From positions 1 to 64,000 of the forward strand of contig QZCP01000390.1 in NCBI GenBank assembly GCA_003956705.1: DNA of 64,000 nucleotides, given 5' to 3'. Under the pieces are notes generated by a model, which searched no databases, was not told the origin of the DNA, and saw only the letters and a list, made by a program, of their open reading frames with translations. Positions within the stretch are counted from its first letter, which is position 1; the number at the start of each line of letters is the position of its first letter. Below are positions 12,036 to 24,474 of the stretch, in pieces. Made by a program: the position numbers and the translations under genes. The DNA comes from Brevipalpus yothersi (lineage: Eukaryota > Arthropoda > Arachnida > Trombidiformes > Tenuipalpidae).

Positions 12036-15000
12036 ATGAACGGAATAGCCACACTAGTAGCTTGCCTTTTTCTCTGTTTTATTCATCAACTTTTTGCACA
12101 ACTTAATATCGATTATGAAGAAGCGGGTACGTTGTTGTGTGTCCCTCTTTCATTTCATTTTGTACCATCAACGTGGACACATGTTCAAATGAGTTCACGA
12201 TAGAAAAAATTTTCGGGTTCAGTGTCTAACGGTTTAAGTGCGTGTATTCTCATTCTTTTTCCATTATTCTTACTGTATCAGGTGCTGTCGAAGGTATTCC
12301 ATGTGTTTCAAATGGTAAATTTTATCGAAATCCTGATGCAATCGGTGTGAGAGATTGTGCGAAATACTATTGGTGTCCACGTGGTAAAGTTCTTGAGTTC
12401 AGATGCAGCTCAGGACTGTGGTTCGATATAGATCGTCAAATTTGTGATTTCAAATCCAAAATACCAACAACTAATTGTGAAAAATCTCACGGTAAGTGCA
12501 ATACAAGATGTACTCAATAATGTGTTAAAGGAAGAGAGAAAAGAAGAAAGACAATTCTCTTCTTTTCCGGACACCTCTTCACCAGAAACCCAAATTTTTA
12601 AGTGACGCAAAATTTCAAGCATCCTCATCTTGAATGCTTCTCTCCTATTCTCACCCATTTCAGATGCATCAACTCCACGTCCTCTTCTGTCAACGGAAAG
12701 TCCAATCTGTCCGGAAGGCCAATTGGCATGTGCCAATCGAAAATGCTTGAATCGAGATCTATTTTGTGATGGTACAGTCGATTGTGACGATGCATCAGAC
12801 GAATCATGGTGTGACCCAGAAAATGATCCTAATGCACCGGGACGATGTGATCTATCCAATTGTACACTGCCAGATTGTTTCTGTTCCGTTGATGGAACCC
12901 GAATTCCGGGTGATCTCAAGCCTGAAGAGACACCCCAAATGGTTATATTGACGTTCGATGATGCGGTTAACACTGAAAATTGGGAAATTTATCAATCAAT
13001 TTTCACACCCAATAGAACTAATGAAAATGGATGCCCAATTCGATCCACTTTCTTCCTTTCCCATGAATATACCAATTATCGTCATGTTCAAAAATTGTGG
13101 AACGATGGACATGAGATCTCTGTTCACTCAATTACGTAAGTAATTTTTCCTTGAAAATTTTTATACTAAAAAAGTTCACTTTACTGCCATCATACGCTTA
13201 CAAGCAAGATTATCCTGATTATTAGCACGCAATATGTCCCATGATGGCATCTCTCTCTCTCTCTCTCTTCTCTCTTTTTGCGACTCAATTAAACGGTCAA
13301 AATTCTCAGCTCAAGGCCAGAATGCCGAGAGAGATGCCTGAACACCAGTGAACATGGAGAGCAATCTGATCATGTATGTATGTGTGTATGTGTGTGGATC
13401 AAAACGATTAGTGAAGTTTTGGTTAGAGATGCTTCAGAATCAGATGTGATGCGGCCACTTGGTGGCTGAGCAATTTTCTCTTTTATCCGGAGGCATCCAC
13501 ATTAGTTTGAACAATCTTCGAAAAAAATGAATCTCAAACAAAATAATATTGTGTATAATGAATAAGAAAAGGATAAAACTTGTTCACCTTGAGGACTTGA
13601 GCACTCAAATAATATTATGCAAGTAAACCATTCATCAAGCAAATTTTTGATTCAATTCGATTCAAATCAGTGCATCCCTTCCTTTTTCTCTTTCTCTTGC
13701 ATACTTCTTATCCGCTTGAAAGGGATCAATTGAGATGAGATTTTTTCTTTGATCTTCATGGTATGATGTGATGTATATGAGGTCATGTAAAGCCTTTGTA
13801 AGTGTGTAAGGGAGAGAGAGAAAGGAAGAAAAAAGATTCGGCGATTTAAATTGCATAGTTACTTAAAGGCGTTCTCTCACAGTTTTCTCTCTTAGGTGTA
13901 CTTAATGGTTGAATTGTAGCTTGAGCATTTCAGATGGATCGGAAAAAGTTTTCTCTCTCTCTTCCTCTCTCACTCTCTCTCTCTCTATTATTTTTATAAG
14001 CCATACTATCGCATTAACCTTTAGTAACGCGATAAAGTGGCAAGTTTATTACCGCTGATTCAAATCGGTCGAAGGATAGAATGGCCGTGACTCAATATGA
14101 TTGCAACTATCATCATAATAATATTTTCCTCCTCTCTATCTCGCATTCTTTCTTTCTCTCTTACATACCTCTCCTGTTATTTCATCTTGATTCATTCAGC
14201 CATCGACAGCCTGAATTGTGGTGGACATTCAATGCCACCATTGAGGATTGGTTCGATGAGTTCGCCGGAATGGCCAATATTGTCAATAAATTTGCAGGTA
14301 TTCCATTGGAGGAGATCCGTGGAACACGTGTTCCCTTCCTTAGAATCGGCTGGAACACTCAATTAATCATGATGAGAGAATTTGGCTTCTTGTATGACTC
14401 ATCAATGGTTCCTGCCAAATCTGATCCTCCCCTGTGGCCATACACTTTCGATTTTCGAATTCCCCATAAGTGTTCCGGTTCACGACAAAAGTGTCCATCA
14501 AGATCTTTCCCAGGAATGTGGGAAATGGTCATGAATCCATTGGACATTGAGGTAAGAGAATTTGGCTAACCCATTCATACTTTATTCGAACAATCGCATA
14601 AGTGTAGACACAATTGTTTCCATTGCAATCAATTATTTGATCAAGTGTGTTCATTCAACTTGAATTTCTCTCTCAATATTTTCGTTTCACTATCAATACA
14701 GGGTCATATTTGTGCTATGGTAGACAGTTGTCCCACTCATTTGTCTGAAGAGGAAGTATTTACCATGTTCATGGACAACTTTAATCGACACTATCGCACT
14801 AATCGTGCACCATTTGGTCTATATTTCCACACAATTTGGTTTAAAGAGAAAAAGAATGCCAAAGTTTTCCTTCAATTCATTGATGAGCTTCTCAAAAAGC
14901 CTGATGTTTGGTTTGTAACCAATTATCAAGCAATCGAATGGATGAGAACGCCAACACCATTAAGTCAATTGAATAATTTTGAGCCTTGGAAGTGCCAAAA

Positions 15001-15157
15001 GAGTATTGATCCCAATTTAGTGGCATGTAATCATCCAAAATCATGTAGACTGCATAGCAGACAAATTCGAGGTGAACGCTACTTGCATACTTGTTTTGAA
15101 TGTCCTGAGGTATATCCTTGGGTTAAAAATGAATTTGGTCTCGAATTCAAGAAATAA
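12036..15157 (+). CDS. Chitin deacetylase, group I (ChBD-LDLa-CDA)
   Basis: Five exons (12036-12126, 12282-12491, 12664-13135, 14200-14551, 14702-15157) join in frame to 526 residues. A signal peptide (about 1-22) is followed by a six-Cys peritrophin-A chitin-binding domain (about 35-85), an LDL-receptor class A module (Cys116-Cys150) and a carbohydrate esterase 4 domain. The catalytic motifs are visible: TFDDA at 197-201 holds the base and metal Asp, HSITH at 255-259 supplies the metal His pair, and RVPFLR is motif 3. The CMVDSC-like segment follows later. Group I enzymes of this layout (Drosophila serpentine and vermiform) are secreted, remove acetyl groups from chitin and organise cuticle and tracheal matrix. 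Which of the two this corresponds to I cannot say. An AATAAA lies 20 bases after the stop. Confidence 0.93.
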
Positions 15158-15176
15158 TATTATTAATAATCGTGAT

Positions 15177-15182
15177 AATAAA
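15177..15182 (+). terminator. Poly(A) signal of chitin deacetylase
   Basis: AATAAA 20 bases downstream of the chitin deacetylase TAA. Confidence 0.6.
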
Positions 15183-16441
15183 GCTAAATGATTCCATTTT
15201 CAAAGCGATACAAATGATCACCATTCAAGAAGGGGGAACAAAAAGGAAAAGAAAATGATCCAGTTCCCTTAGTGTGTCTGTGTAGCAAGCGGAAGAGGCA
15301 TTGCATCCACAGAATAGGAAGAGAAGAAAGAGAGAGGAAAAAATAGAGATCAGAATCAATGGATGCTTATGTTAATTTTGCATCAGAGCCCGGCTGTGTC
15401 TAGATTGGATAGAGAGATGAAAAGCATGGGAAAAAGGTTTTCTCCTTCCCGGTGGGCTCAAACGGAGAGCTCGATCACCATATCTTTTTTGGGGAAGAGA
15501 GAGAGACTGTGGTGGTAAGGCTTATTTGTGCAAAGTGAGTTGAAAGAGAGAGAGAGAGAATCTGTAGTCGCTTGAATCCAGATGAGAGAAGAAGATATTT
15601 CTGGAATCAACAGTTCCATTGTCATCATCAATTGATAGGCAAGATACATCAACCGGTTCGCGCTTATTTTCTGGTTTCCATTCACATAACAGAGAAAGAG
15701 ATCAGGCTGTGGGTGACTGAGTCAAGAAGCACGTGAGTGGCCTGAGTTTTTTTCTCCGAAAAATTGTGATCAACCATTCGGTAAACATCGCTACAGAGAG
15801 AAAAGAGAGTGTTTTGGTTGACTCCTCCTGAGAGAGAAGAAACCGACTAGAATTCAGAATAGAGAGAGAGAGAGTCATTATTTTAGTGATTTTGGTGACA
15901 GCTTTCTCCACATCTTTTGATGTGAGTCGAACAGAAGTGCGAAAAGAACGCGTACTTCGAGAGAGAATCTCATTATTGTTGGAATAGACGGTTTTCAATG
16001 TTTCCAAGTGAGAAGAGAGAAGAAAGAGAAAAGTAAATGGAATGATATGAATGATCAACAGACTTTTCTCTACAATACTATCGACCGAATCACATTTTGC
16101 CATGCCTCTCTGAGCGTATCGCTCGGAAAGTCGTAGTGTTCACCAGCACTTGTTAGTCATACTTATCTGGTCTCCCGTCTATAATCATAGAAAGGCCCAT
16201 GTTTTCGCTTATCGTCTGTTTTTCTTTTCCTCTCTTTCCCTCTCTCTCTCTCTTTCTATCTACATTGTACAGTATTTGATGCCGTTTGATGACCTCAAGC
16301 TAGGTGTTCTTATTCGAATTACACGTGGGATGAGAAGAGAGAGAGAGAAAGAGAGGCTTAACTGTACTCTGTGCATTTAAATGGTCCACTCCTCTCTCTC
16401 TCTTCCTCCTTTTCCGCTTCGAGTTTCATTTGTGTATCTTT

Positions 16442-16445
<4 letters not shown>

Positions 16446-16534
<89 letters not shown>
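16446..16534. repeat. (CT)n microsatellite, longest in window
   Basis: About 89 bases of uninterrupted CT dinucleotide. It lies between the chitin deacetylase and the HPPD gene and creates Ser-Leu and Arg-Glu frames on the two strands. Confidence 0.95.
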
Positions 16535-16537
<3 letters not shown>

Positions 16538-16949
16538 CATTCGAATCATTGCTCGATTGTATCCTTTTCAGCCACGAATCTATATACACATACATTCATT
16601 CATCCATCTATCTTTCGATTGATTCCATGTAAACATTGATCAGATAATTTAGTTGCTCAGGAAAAACTGATTCCTATCTGTAATGGAATCATGAGAATCA
16701 TAAGTAAACTATCACGAACAATGAATCGTGAGAGAGTAACTAGTTTGCTCAGCCACATTGCATGATAAGCTGAAATTGTTTATCGATGGAATTTTCATGA
16801 TGAGGCCAGGCTTCTTGACTTGCTACTTGCTACTTGATACAAGCTGGAGGCTCTCGGAGGATCGCTTAAAGAGCGATGGGATAAACTTTTTTGCTCAGTA
16901 AAAAGAAGATACAAGAAGATTTCAAAATCTGTGTGTTTATCTTCGTCAA

Positions 16950-18428
16950 ATGAACAACATCAACGAAGCATCAATCAAGTATACACTCACACAGGATGTT
17001 GATGATGCGGACTCGAGTTTCTTGGAGCGATCATTCATCCGAGTTCCTCTTTCGACACTCTCTACACACAGCATCCCACATCTTCAGAATTTTGAATTAT
17101 CCACCAACTCAAAGAAAAAGAAAGAAGATAAAGTAAGAGAGCCAAGTCATCGGCCTCACCCAAACTAGGCTTTTATATCATGGCAAGGGAGAGAGATCAC
17201 TAAAAAGTAATTACATTATCAAAGAGATGATTCTTCTTCCGGATTTGCTCCATGGATCCTCATCTTTCATGCACATCCCACGATAAGTATTAAATAGATA
17301 GAGGTCTCTTCCACTTTGAATATTTATCTCTGCCTTTACTTGTCTGCAGTAGAGTTGGATTTTCGGAAGCATGGCAAATTTTTGATCATGATATGGACCA
17401 CAAGCCCAGATCCCCGCGAGCAACTCGTGCATTCATAGTCCTTCTTCCGTTGACCAATATGTTAACAGAAATCCTTTTCTACAGCCTCCACCGATAATGG
17501 TTCATCTTAGCTTGATGAATGAGCTGATGACCAATCCTTGATTAGTTGTATCAGCCAAGCAAATACTTTCAATCAGGTTTCATCATCCATGTTGAGCAGA
17601 CAGCAGACAAGATCGTTCTCTATGCAACAGGCAGATAGAGAAAAGTTATCAGGATGTTCGCAGAGAAGGCAGATGAGAGATGAAAAAAAAGAAAAGAAAG
17701 AGGAGGAAAAAAGACAACCCTAAGGTGGATGCTGATACATTAAAGTTTGCTCTCTCCTACCAGTACATTCCATCGTTTTTGATTTATATGGTGGATAAAA
17801 GAGAGAAAATATGAGGATAAGTTGAGAAAAGCCCAAAACCCAAAGGAAATAGCATAACAACTCATCCATTGGAAGTGGGCTTGCAAATTTAGTGTTTATC
17901 ATTTTTGTTGTTCTCAGATAACTGGGATGAAATTGATGACTCTCACCCTCTCTCTATCTCGCCAATGCTGGTCGATTCGCCTTCACCACTTATTATCATC
18001 TCTCTCTTGCTCTTGGAAAGCTTATGGCCCAGCGACATGCAGAAGCAGTCCATTGAACGGGAACCACGAGAAACGAATACATCAAAAGTGTAGGACGATC
18101 AAACATTATGTGATGTAATGTGAAAATTATTGCAGTTTTCTGTTTTATTGGTATCGCTCGAATGAAGAAACACTACTTTCCAGCGTTCAGCCCAATGAGT
18201 AAGAGAGAAGGAGTGATTATACTGCACAGTTTTACAATAAAATCGGTCTATCATGACAGTTTTCCTAGTCTTTTCTCGCAGGCGAATGCTTCCCTCCACC
18301 ATCACCACCTAAACACTATTTTTGCTGTTGACTTTCTCATCTTTCATTCACTGATTTGGTCGGAAATTGTTACCATTCATGAGCGACCATACCCTCTTTC
18401 CGAAGACTTAGCTGCTGAAGAGAGTTAA
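16950..18428 (+). other. Possible unrecognised gene, coding-like segments
   Basis: Three plus-strand segments look more like coding DNA than their surroundings. An ATG frame at 16950-17132 (61 codons, Asp/Ser rich, ending in a Lys-rich tail) stops exactly at a GTAAGA donor. A segment after a good pyrimidine-AG acceptor starts at 17921 (Asp-Asn-Trp-Asp-Glu-Ile-Asp-Asp in one frame). A third follows TTTCTCGCAG at 18281 and ends at a TAA at 18426-18428 (ends Ser-Glu-Asp-Leu-Ala-Ala-Glu-Glu-Ser). I could not join all three in one frame and recognise no family. It may be a lineage-specific gene, a non-coding RNA or chance. Confidence 0.22.
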
Positions 18429-19461
18429 TAAATCCTGTCACCACACACATGGAACAGTTAGATTACTCTCTTTTGAAGAACGCCCAAATTGGCACTCGAT
18501 ACTGCACTGCAGACGATCATGTAGGCAACACTTGAAAGGACTTGATAAACAGTCTGAAGTGTATGAATTTGTCCCCAACTCTTTACTTTGATTAAAATCC
18601 GAAGGGAAAAGTAAATCATAAGTCTGGCTGAAAAGTTAGCGAAATAAAAGTGAGAATCTCTCTCCCTTTCGTCTCTCTTATTGGTCTGTTCCGTCTGCAA
18701 CCCTTTGAACACTCAAGGATTGCATCCATTTAATAGTACTAACCATCAGTAGAGCGTGACTTGGAGTGGCCAACTTACACTTATCATGGGCACACAATGA
18801 GATGGTCACAATCAAACGGTGTTTATGATGCGTCACCTACTATCTGTCGAGCTGTTTGCTCATAACAAACATGAAAATTGATCGCCCGTTAAATAATAAA
18901 GAATGCTACTTATAGTTGAAAGTTTGGAGCTGAACCTCTAGGAGATGCGTGAATATTACTGGTAGTATTGCATAGACGATAAATTCTGTCGCTCTAATTG
19001 ACTTACTATAAAACAGTGTGATGCTCTCGCAAGTTAGCTGATCGCTTGAACCATAAACTATGAACTGAATCAGCTAGCAGGGTAGAGTCTGAATGTGGTG
19101 TGTCACATTCACAAAAAAGTGAACTGGAAATCTTGTAAAAGTTGAGTATGAAAACAGAGAAAGTATTGATTGAGCAAAGTTTTTTGCCGAGAGTTTCATC
19201 ACCATTAAACGGCAAAAACAGAATCGTAAAGGTTCATCCAAAACTAATCTTGGAATATGATGTATTCTTGGCAAGGATACATGTAAGGCATTTTTCTTGA
19301 AAGAATAGACGAGATATCAAGAACAAGATAGAGAATAACTTTTCATACTTCTCATCTGATGAAGAGAGAAGCCTGGTCAATGAATCCAGTTAGAAAGGAA
19401 ATCTTCTTGCCTCGATGACCATGAAGCAAATTTAGACAGAAACAATGATAAGTGTCTACTG

Positions 19462-21954
19462 TTAATTCACGAGCAAATTTCCTCGCTTCTCTTGCTCCGC
19501 TTCGATTGCCTCGAAAAGTGCTTTAAAATTGCCTGCACCAAAGCCATTGTGATTTCGTCGTTGAATGACTTCGAAGAAGAGAGTTGGTCGATCCTACAAG
19601 AATGAAACCCAGATGAGTATTGGATGAGATGGAATAAAAGGCATGAAAAAATGAACTAGTAGCTCACTTGCAAAGGCTTAGTGAAAAGCTGCAGTAGGTA
19701 TCCATTTTCATCATAGTCGACTAAAATTCGAAGCTTTTCTAGCTCATCCAGGTCTTCTTTCACTTGTATCTTGCTTGACTTAAGCTTATCACGCAAAGCG
19801 GAATAGTAGCTCGATGGGACATCCAAAAATTGCATTCCCCGTTGACGAAGATTCTTGACAGCTGTGGAAGAGGGATAGATTGATCGAATAAAAATTGCTC
19901 ATTGTACGTGAAATTTACTATTCTGGAATCATTCTCAGCATCCTAACAAGCTCCATTCCATATTACGCATTCCACTCATGTCCTCGCATTATCACTTCGA
20001 TATAGTAGCTTTCATGGAGTCTCCAAGTCGCAAAATCAGCGAAAGAAAATATTTCTGAGAGATAGGAGGAAAGATTGCCTATCTTTGAGATAAAGAGGAA
20101 AGCTGATAATAGAAACACTATGAGCGATATCTTCAAGCAAACATTTCCATCCCAAATGTTGGTAAGATTTTGATGTTATCTATTGGCTTTCACTGCCGTT
20201 AAGCGAAAGCTAAGATCAATTAAAGTGATTGAACTCAATAACAAGCTCCAGAAAAAAACCCTTTACCAACTTATCACTTGCTGAGATTAGCTTGTTTTTG
20301 TTCAAACACAAACCTTTGATAATATCACTCGTATTTAGAGCAATATGCTGAATTCCTGGACCCCCATAATATTCGATGTACTCTTGAATCTGGGACTTGT
20401 ATTTTTTACTTTTAGCAGGCTCATTAAGAGGAATTTTAATTGTTTCCTCTTTATTAGCCATCACGGTAGAACGAAGGGCTGAGTATTCGGTGTGTATTTG
20501 AGTGTCATCAACAGACCAGAATCGATGGAAATTCAGTTGCTTCTCATACAGACTGGCCATTGGTTCCATTTCTGCTTCCGGCTGATTCCCTACACAGTGA
20601 TCGATAAAGTTGAGACCGACTTCAGGAAGCTCACTAAGTAACTTTATCTGTGAGAAGAAAATTGCCAGATAATTGGAAAGTAAATCTTGAAAGCAGTGAT
20701 GAACATTCATCGGCAAGAAAGTTCGAGAAAGATTAAGATCAATCTCATTGGCAATCAATCGGAGCTACACACACTGATTCTAGAGCGGTTTCCAACTAGC
20801 TGATAAGACAGAAATAAATTTAATCAAATCGAAGAAAAGAAAAGTCCTCTTTCTGGGATGGGCTTTCTCGAGTGCTAAAAAAGCATTATTCTTCATTAGT
20901 CTCGACTTAAGTGGACTGAAACGGAGACAGACACGAATCACGTAATTTTTCTTTTCATTAAGAAGAGCGTGATTAAATGTCCAATGTGACTCATGTCGAA
21001 TGGTCGATTATTTCATTTTAGCCCACACCTCGAGCCTTGAGTGAAACAAATGACTGTTGGTGAAGACTCGAGGAATGAAACGCGATTACTCATGAGAAAA
21101 TCTACAAAGAGCATAGAACAAACCTCCCGTGAATGTGCAAGAGTCTTGTCTCACTTGTTAACAATCACGGAGATAACTTCTGATGACTAACACGAACGAC
21201 TGAGATTACAAGATGGAGGGAATAAAGACAAAATCGAGTAGACAATCATAGAATTCCCTGAAGAATTCAAAGAATGAACATTATCACATGTTGTTAGAAT
21301 GGCTCATCGGGCCAAGGGTTCAATCAACAACAGAATTGGATGGCTACTCTGCACGCAGCAACCTCTAAAGACCAGAGAGCTCGAGATTTTTTGAATGTTT
21401 GGAGGATAGAGTTTAATCCGAGAAAATAATTTTACTTCTCATACCTCGAGGGTTGGTTCAGAGTAGCCAGGGAGGAAGAGGCCCTTGTAGTCACCCTTTT
21501 CGACCAGAAGATGAGTTGTGTCCCCAAAAGTTTGAATTTGGGCAAACTTTACACTACCATGCTCATCGGACTCTTGCCAAACATCGCGAACAATTTTGGC
21601 ACCTTGAGCACGAGCATGATTCACGATTGATTCAATTCCCGAAACCGAGAAGGCAATATCTTTAACCCCATCACCATGAGTCACTAGATGAGCACCCATC
21701 TCACGATTTTCTGGCTCAAGGGCAGACATGAAAACCATGATTATTTGGTTTTGCTGAATGACATGGGCGGCAATTTGTCTGGATTGAGTTTCCAGACCTT
21801 TGTAAGCCAGAGGTCGAAATCCAAACTCAACGCAGTAGTAGGTAGCAGCCTGTTTGGCATTCCCTACCCAAAAAGTAACGTGATCAAATTTTGAAACATG
21901 TCCCTCTCCAGTGTGATTGGGTCCATCACCGTTAACATGGTTCACGAAAGTCAT
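19462..21954 (-). CDS. HPD: 4-hydroxyphenylpyruvate dioxygenase
   Basis: Four exons on the minus strand (21954-21445, 20647-20314, 19861-19668, 19593-19462) give 389 residues, close to the 393 of the human enzyme. HPPD converts 4-hydroxyphenylpyruvate to homogentisate, the second step of tyrosine breakdown, in the cytosol with Fe(II). The iron ligands are present: His187 in FIDHCVGNQP, His271 in GIQHIAL and Glu354 in FFEVIQR. Other hallmarks are HVTFWVGNAKQAA near the start, FWSVDDTQIHTEYSALRS, and the C-terminal DRPTLFFEVIQR...GFGAGNF block. The first ATG in frame after the upstream stop is at 21954. Blood-feeding arthropods depend on this enzyme to clear dietary tyrosine, but nothing here says how this animal feeds. 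Confidence 0.96.
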
Positions 21955-22648
21955 ATTCGAAATAATCAACAGTTAGCTTGCTCATCCAACTAACACGAAG
22001 TTGAAAACGGAATAACAGAGAAGAAATGCGATGTAACATTATAAAAGATAGTAAGGGAGATTCTCTTTTCGAGTGCTGTTGTTACTTCATCTGAGCAAAT
22101 AGTACCAAGGTTCTGATTTATCTGATGAGTTGATATCAAAGATCGAGAAGATACATTGAAGTTTACTTAAGTTGCATCAAAACAATTGATCGTTGTGACG
22201 ACAAGTAGATAAACATCTTAACTGTGGAAGATCATGATGATGATAGACCAACATGGGTGAACAGATCAATTTTGAGAGATTTCTTTCAATTGGCGCAAAA
22301 ATGAAACCGCATATGATGCTGGTGGATTATGGAATTCCAGATTTTCAATGATTTAAAGGATGGAGAGCGAACATTGGATGAGACACTTGATTAATCAATT
22401 CATCTTGTTTGATTAAATGATAATTTAGTGCTTGATAGTTGATGATTTGTGAAATGATCTATGTAATACAATAAGACAGTTGATAATGACTCTCGATCTT
22501 CCAAGAACAGATCGGTTACAAAACCCAAGTTCTTATGGGAAGGTGGGCAAATGGAGTGAAATTCATTAATAAAGACATCGGTACGATTCATGAACTATGC
22601 ACAGTCGACCATTCTTGCCACACAAAAATGATGTCCCAAAGATTCCAT
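21955..22648. other. Spacer between UAP56 3' end and HPPD 5' end
   Basis: About 700 bases containing the end of the UAP56 transcript and the HPPD promoter, both read on the minus strand. No obvious poly(A) signal or further ORF was seen. Confidence 0.6.
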
Positions 22649-24474
22649 TTATCGACCTTCGACTGATGAAGAAAACAAAAACGTTAGATTGAAAAGACAG
22701 ATGAGAGGATGAATTCACTTACTGTAGCTAGAAATGTCTATTTTTTCTGGGAGGACAGGTATGCTAACATCAAAACGCTCTTGTACTTCGTTCAAGACTG
22801 TGGCATCCGCTTCGTCGCTGATGAAAGTGATAGCGAGACCTTTAGTACCAAATCTACCAGCGCGAGCAACTCTATGCAAATATGTGTCTGAGCTTTCGGG
22901 CATGTCATAATTGAAGACGATGTTGACTCGCTCGATATCCATGCCTCGGCCAAAGAGATTAGTAGCTACTAGAATTCTCTTGTGAAAGTCCTTGAACTGC
23001 TGATATCTTGACAATCTGAAATAATTTAATGACCAATAGAGTTAAGAGAGTCTGTCATCTCGTAGTGACTAATAAGATGAGATGGAGATGAGATAGGGTA
23101 GAGAGGCTTCTTCGAGGAGAAGATTAGATGACATTGAGAATATCGATGAACTCCTCGTATGATTTTGATTAAAATAAGAAGATATGAATGATTAATTATA
23201 TACCTCTCTTGTTGATTCATTTCACGATGAATTCCAATAGCTGGAAAGTTTTGCTCCACCAAAAGTTGAGCTAGGGCAACGCATCTTGTCACAGATTTGA
23301 CAAAAATCACCACCTGAGAAAAACTACTATTAGAAAGGCCAGTTTCAACAGGAGAAATAAGTCTTACTTGATTGAACTCAAGAACATCCAACAGCTCAAA
23401 AAGTTTACGATTCTTCTCAGTGTCCTTGAGTTTAACGTAATACTGCTGCAAACCGTGGAGTGTTAGTTTGGCCTCATCGTCAACATACACTTCCAATGGG
23501 TCCTGCATGAACTTTTTGCAGACTGGTCTGATATCTTTCGAAAGAGTAGCACTGAACATCATCACTTGTTTTTCGTGGGGAGTAGCTTTAAAAATCTCTT
23601 GGACGTCTTTTCGCATATCTTAGAGGCACGAAGGATGAATAAAATTTGATCAATTTTCCGCAAAAACATTCCAACAGGTACTTACCTAACTGTTCTAACA
23701 TTTTGTCACATTCATCCAGAATGAAATGCTTGAGATGTTTAAGGTTCAACTTTCGACTCTTGACAAGAGCAAGAATTCGGCCAGGAGTTCCAACCACGAT
23801 GTGAGGAGTGTTTGTTTTGAGAGTTTTCTCGTCGTTAGCAGTGCTTATTCCACCAAAAAAGACAGCAACTTTTACAGACGGCATATATTTCGAAAATCGC
23901 TCGTACTCTTTGCTAATCTGGAAAGCCAACTCACGGGTATGACACATGACCAAAACGGACACCTAAGAAAGTTGAAAGATATGAGATGAGTATAACGGAT
24001 CGATAGCAGATATGCATTTTGATGAAACTCATCGAGCGATAACTTACCTGTCCATCTACAGGATCTAATTGTTGTAAAGTTGCGAGAACAAACACAGCAG
24101 TCTTTCCCATTCCTGACTTAGCTTGACAGAGAATATCCATACCGAGGATGGCTTGAGGTATACATTCGTGTTGAACTTCACTATATATATATGGAGGTAG
24201 GAGGAAGACGTTGGAATCACTTTTCCATGAAGTAGGATTACAGTTGGTGGAAGACAAACCTTGGATGTTCGAAACCACAATCAATTATCGCTCTGAGAAG
24301 TTCCGGTTTCAATAGAAAATCTCGAAAACCGGAGCTGTGTATGGATACATAGCCACCCTTCTTGGCTTCCGAAACATTATTGTCGGCTTGCAAATTGTTA
24401 TTATCAGCGACCAGTGCGGAAGTTTGTTCTTCTTCCTCTTCATAATCTAACAATTCAGTTTCGTTTTCGGTCAT
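22649..24474 (-). CDS. DDX39B: UAP56/DDX39B DEAD-box RNA helicase
   Basis: Seven minus-strand exons (24474-24260, 24180-24048, 23962-23686, 23618-23368, 23313-23204, 23015-22723, 22662-22649) give 430 residues; the human protein has 428. This nuclear ATPase loads TREX onto spliced mRNA and acts in early spliceosome assembly (Drosophila Hel25E). Visible motifs are the acidic N-terminus, motif I AKSGMGKTA, motif Ib GTPGR, the subfamily-specific motif II DECD, motif III FSAT, and motif VI YLHRVARAGRFG. The final exon has only 14 coding bases and completes the DISSYIE ending. It was placed because TTCATCAG joins in phase and restores the family C-terminus. The promoter lies opposite that of ATP synthase beta. 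Confidence 0.95.

Larger units (their letters stand above)
15158..19461. other. Intergenic gap with long CT repeat and coding-like segments
   Basis: A gap of about 4.3 kb between the chitin deacetylase and the HPPD 3' end. The left half has GA/CT tracts including the longest repeat of the window. The right half is nearly free of them and has several coding-like frames, listed separately. I find no recognisable protein domain. Confidence 0.6.

Noticed and set aside
12410..12973. A 187-codon minus-strand frame across the chitin deacetylase
   Set aside because: It overlaps two real exons and an intron on the opposite strand and has no domain.
16358..16639. Several Ser-Leu or Arg-Glu repeat frames
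   Set aside because: All are translations of the 89-base CT microsatellite.
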